A stretch of 64,000 nucleotides of DNA from positions 1 to 64,000 of the forward strand of contig CAJUAV010000008.1 in the NCBI GenBank assembly GCA_910584485.1, in the 5' to 3' direction. The first letter of the stretch is position 1. Every line of letters starts with the position of its first letter. Shown here piece after piece: positions 62,082 to 64,000 of the stretch. The translations under genes were made by a program, and so were the position numbers. The notes beneath the pieces are model-generated. The model worked only from the letters and a program-made list of their open reading frames with translations. It did no database searches and was not told where the DNA came from. Origin of the DNA: an uncultured Alistipes sp. (GTDB lineage Bacteria > Bacteroidota > Bacteroidia > Bacteroidales > Rikenellaceae).

Positions 62082-63005
62082 ATGTACTCGAAACACCTCA
62101 CCTGCGCCTTTCTGCACCCCATCACCCGCTACGGCTATCCGCCCGCGGCGGAGCGGATGGAGCAGTACATCCACGAAATGGCCGCCCTCGGCTTCCGTTC
62201 GGTCGAACTCGAAGGAATCGGCGGCGACCACCTCCAGGCGGTCGCCCGCCGCAGCGTCGAACTCCGTCGGGCGCTCGATTTCCACGGCCTCTCGCTCGCC
62301 GTCTTCTGCACGGTGCTGCCCCGTCTCGGATCGGTCCACGCCGCACGCCGCACGCAGGCGCTCGAGCTCTTCCGCCTCGGCTGCGAAACGGCCCTGACGC
62401 TCGGCGCCCCCGCCGTGCTGGACAACGGGCCCCTGGTACCCTACGCATTCCCCGCCTCGCTCCCCGTCTCGCGCCACTACGCCCCCGAGCTGCTGCAACG
62501 CATCGGGCTGCCCGCCGACCTCGACTGGGAACGCTACCGCGACACGCTCGTCGAGACGCTGCAACGCGCCTGCGACATCGCCGCCTCGTTCGGCCTCGAC
62601 TACTACCTGCACCCCTGCTGCGGCTCGCTCACGGAGACCACCGACGGCTTTCTGTGGCTCCGCGCGGCGGTCGGGCGCCGGAACCTGCGCTTCAACCTCG
62701 ACGTCTCGAACCAATTCTACCTGCGCGAGAACCTGCCGCTCGCCCTGATGAAGATCGGCCGCGAACTCGACTACATCCACCTCTCGGACAACCGCGGCGA
62801 CCGCGTCGAACACCTCGCCGTGGGCGACGGCGCGATCGACTGGGAGCTGCTCTTCGCCACGCTCGCCCGCATCGGCTTCGACGGCCGGCTGGCGATCGAC
62901 GTGGGCGGCGCCGAAACGCCGCTCGACGACCTCGACGCAGCCTACCGCCGCTCGGCCGAGCGGCTCGAAGCGCTCATCGCGAAATACGGACTCTTCAACG
63001 ACTGA
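62082..63005 (+). CDS. Sugar phosphate isomerase/epimerase-like TIM-barrel protein
   Basis: The 307-residue xylose-isomerase-like TIM barrel has SVELEGIGGDHLQAV, YYLHPCCGSLTET, RFNLDVSNQFYL and YIHLSDNRGDRVEHLAVGDG, with the expected spread of Glu, His, Asp and His metal ligands. There is no signal peptide, so it is cytosolic. Members act on ketoses, uronates, inositols or dehydrated sugars; here it probably processes a monomer from the polysaccharide. Tightly packed in the right-arm operon (3 bp before, 4 bp after). Confidence 0.82.
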   Translation: MYSKHLTCAFLHPITRYGYPPAAERMEQYIHEMAALGFRSVELEGIGGDHLQAVARRSVELRRALDFHGLSLAVFCTVLPRLGSVHAARRTQALELFRLGCETALTLGAPAVLDNGPLVPYAFPASLPVSRHYAPELLQRIGLPADLDWERYRDTLVETLQRACDIAASFGLDYYLHPCCGSLTETTDGFLWLRAAVGRRNLRFNLDVSNQFYLRENLPLALMKIGRELDYIHLSDNRGDRVEHLAVGDGAIDWELLFATLARIGFDGRLAIDVGGAETPLDDLDAAYRRSAERLEALIAKYGLFND

Positions 63006-63009
63006 CGCC

Positions 63010-64000
63010 ATGCCCCGACCGCTCCGCCTCCTGCTGCTCGCCGCAGCGCTCCTCGCCCTGCAGGGCCTCCGCGGCGCCGTGCCGCTGCTTCCCGCCCCCA
63101 AATGCGTCGTCGAGGGGGCCGCACGGCCCGTCCGCCCCTTCCGCGCCGTGCAGGCCGACGACGACGCAGCGTTCCGCGCCGTGCTCGACGAAATCGAAGC
63201 CCTGGCCGACCCGACGGCCGCCGCGACGCTCGTCCTGCGGATCGACCGCTCGGCGAAGGCGGCGCTCGCCTTCTGTCGCGCCTACGCCCCCGAGGCACCG
63301 CGCGACGCGCTCGAACGCGAGTTCTACGGCCTGCGCTTCGCGGGCGACACGATCCGCATCGTCGCGCCGACCGAGGCGGGCGGCCGCCACGCCCTCCAGA
63401 CGCTCAAACAGCTGCTGCGCACGGGCCACGACCGCGAGGCGACGATCGCCGACTGGTGCGACCTGCGGCGGCGCATCTTCATGGACGACATCAGCCGCGG
63501 CGCCGTCCCCACGATGGAGCAGGTGAAGCGGCAGATCCGCGACCTGGCCGAGCTCAAGTACAACGCGATGATGTTCTACGTCGAGCACACGATCCGCGTC
63601 GCGAGCCACCCCGACTTCGCCCCCGAGGAGGGGTGTTTCACCCTCGACCAGGTGCGCGAAATCGGCCGCTACGCCGCTGCCTACGGCATCGAGCTGATCG
63701 GCAATTTCCAGAGCTTCGGCCATTTCGAGCAGATCCTCGCCCACCCCCGCTACCGCGCGCTGGGCGACACCGAAACGATGATCTCGACCACCGATCCCGC
63801 GGCGCGGCGCTTCCTCGAGGAGGTGATCGGCGAGCTCTGCGACGCCTTCCCGTCGCGCTTTTTCAACGTCAACTGCGACGAGACGTGGGACATCGGCAAC
63901 GGCCGCTCGCGCGAACGCGTCGCCGCGATCGGCAAAGAGCGGTTCTACGCCGACCACCTGCGCTTTCTGCACGGCATCCTGCGCCGGCACGGCAAGACGA
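63010..64000 (+). CDS. GH20 family beta-N-acetylhexosaminidase-like protein (partial, runs off the window)
   Basis: The first 330 residues of an exported enzyme (signal peptide about 1-22) are present. An N-terminal GH20b-like domain (about 30-145; GRHALQTLKQLL is its usual last helix) leads into a TIM barrel (RRIFMDDISRGAVPTMEQVK). The catalytic Asp-Glu pair is in FNVNCDETWDIG (Asp290, Glu291). GH20 enzymes remove GlcNAc or GalNAc by substrate-assisted catalysis. Its place here, with nagB, points to an amino sugar in the target glycan. The C-terminus lies outside the window. Confidence 0.85.
   Translation, partial: MPRPLRLLLLAAALLALQGLRGAVPLLPAPKCVVEGAARPVRPFRAVQADDDAAFRAVLDEIEALADPTAAATLVLRIDRSAKAALAFCRAYAPEAPRDALEREFYGLRFAGDTIRIVAPTEAGGRHALQTLKQLLRTGHDREATIADWCDLRRRIFMDDISRGAVPTMEQVKRQIRDLAELKYNAMMFYVEHTIRVASHPDFAPEEGCFTLDQVREIGRYAAAYGIELIGNFQSFGHFEQILAHPRYRALGDTETMISTTDPAARRFLEEVIGELCDAFPSRFFNVNCDETWDIGNGRSRERVAAIGKERFYADHLRFLHGILRRHGKT

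Noticed and set aside
58791..63101. A 1436-codon minus-strand open frame
   Set aside because: It runs antisense to four recognisable genes (toroid protein, GH28, TIM barrel, GH20). It has Val/Gly/Arg/Asp-rich composition typical of antisense frames in GC-rich DNA.

Overview
The window is GC-rich chromosomal DNA from a member of the Bacteroidales, most like Alistipes/Rikenellaceae. This is inferred from gene content and base composition; no database search was run. Evidence includes repeated Bacteroidetes-type promoters (TTTG, 19-21 bp, TAnnTTTG), the absence of Shine-Dalgarno leaders, TonB-dependent outer-membrane receptors, a C10 (streptopain-like) lipoprotein peptidase, a BlaI/M56 pair, and DUF2851, DUF4153 and GSCFA proteins. 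No phage, IS element or CRISPR array was seen.

Layout. 1-445: a candidate invertible promoter bounded by 20-bp perfect inverted repeats, then the rpsA terminator. 446-11841 (mostly minus strand): rpsA, a ROK regulator with a GNAT acetyltransferase, fabD, rlmB/DUF4153/YgjP-like, and rpe with an ABC-F ATPase. 11993-20165 (plus): a structured leader with a small secreted protein, rmuC, tRNA-Ala(GGC), ispE, GSCFA, a phosphatase-fold protein lacking most zinc ligands, sufE, a SufT/MIP18-like gene and DUF2851. 20209-28473: secA, a dCMP deaminase, a 2-hydroxyacid dehydrogenase, aspartate dehydrogenase (minus) and a FUSC-MFS fusion transporter. 28634-35821 (minus): a complete urease operon ureABCEFGD followed by a urea channel. 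crcB is divergent from it. 36787-39437: a C10 peptidase and two tandem lipoproteins created by a duplication that also copied the peptidase 3' end. 39583-43568: a ferredoxin-type aldo/keto reductase, an ECF-S-like membrane protein and a DUF1893-TonB receptor chimera. 43697-46679: blaI, an M56 sensor and a TlpA-like thioredoxin. 46908-48176: a Sel1-repeat protein. 48473-64000: a polysaccharide utilisation locus with two divergent arms. The left arm holds a LacI regulator, a PL22 oligogalacturonate lyase and a GH105. The right arm holds an Nramp-like transporter, an alpha-toroid protein, a NagB-like isomerase, a TonB receptor, a toroid/beta-sandwich protein, GH28, a TIM-barrel isomerase and a GH20 cut by the window edge.

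How genes work together. The urease block covers urea entry, nickel insertion and hydrolysis. The last locus has the logic of uronic-acid polysaccharide breakdown: GH28 cleavage, GH105 and PL22 processing of unsaturated uronides, and amino-sugar handling by GH20 and NagB. It uses a single receptor without a SusD partner. About 74-bp tandem repeats, each beginning with a -7 box, lie directly upstream of three unrelated genes and seem to supply their promoters. A second, decayed GC-rich repeat family fills most other long intergenic gaps.
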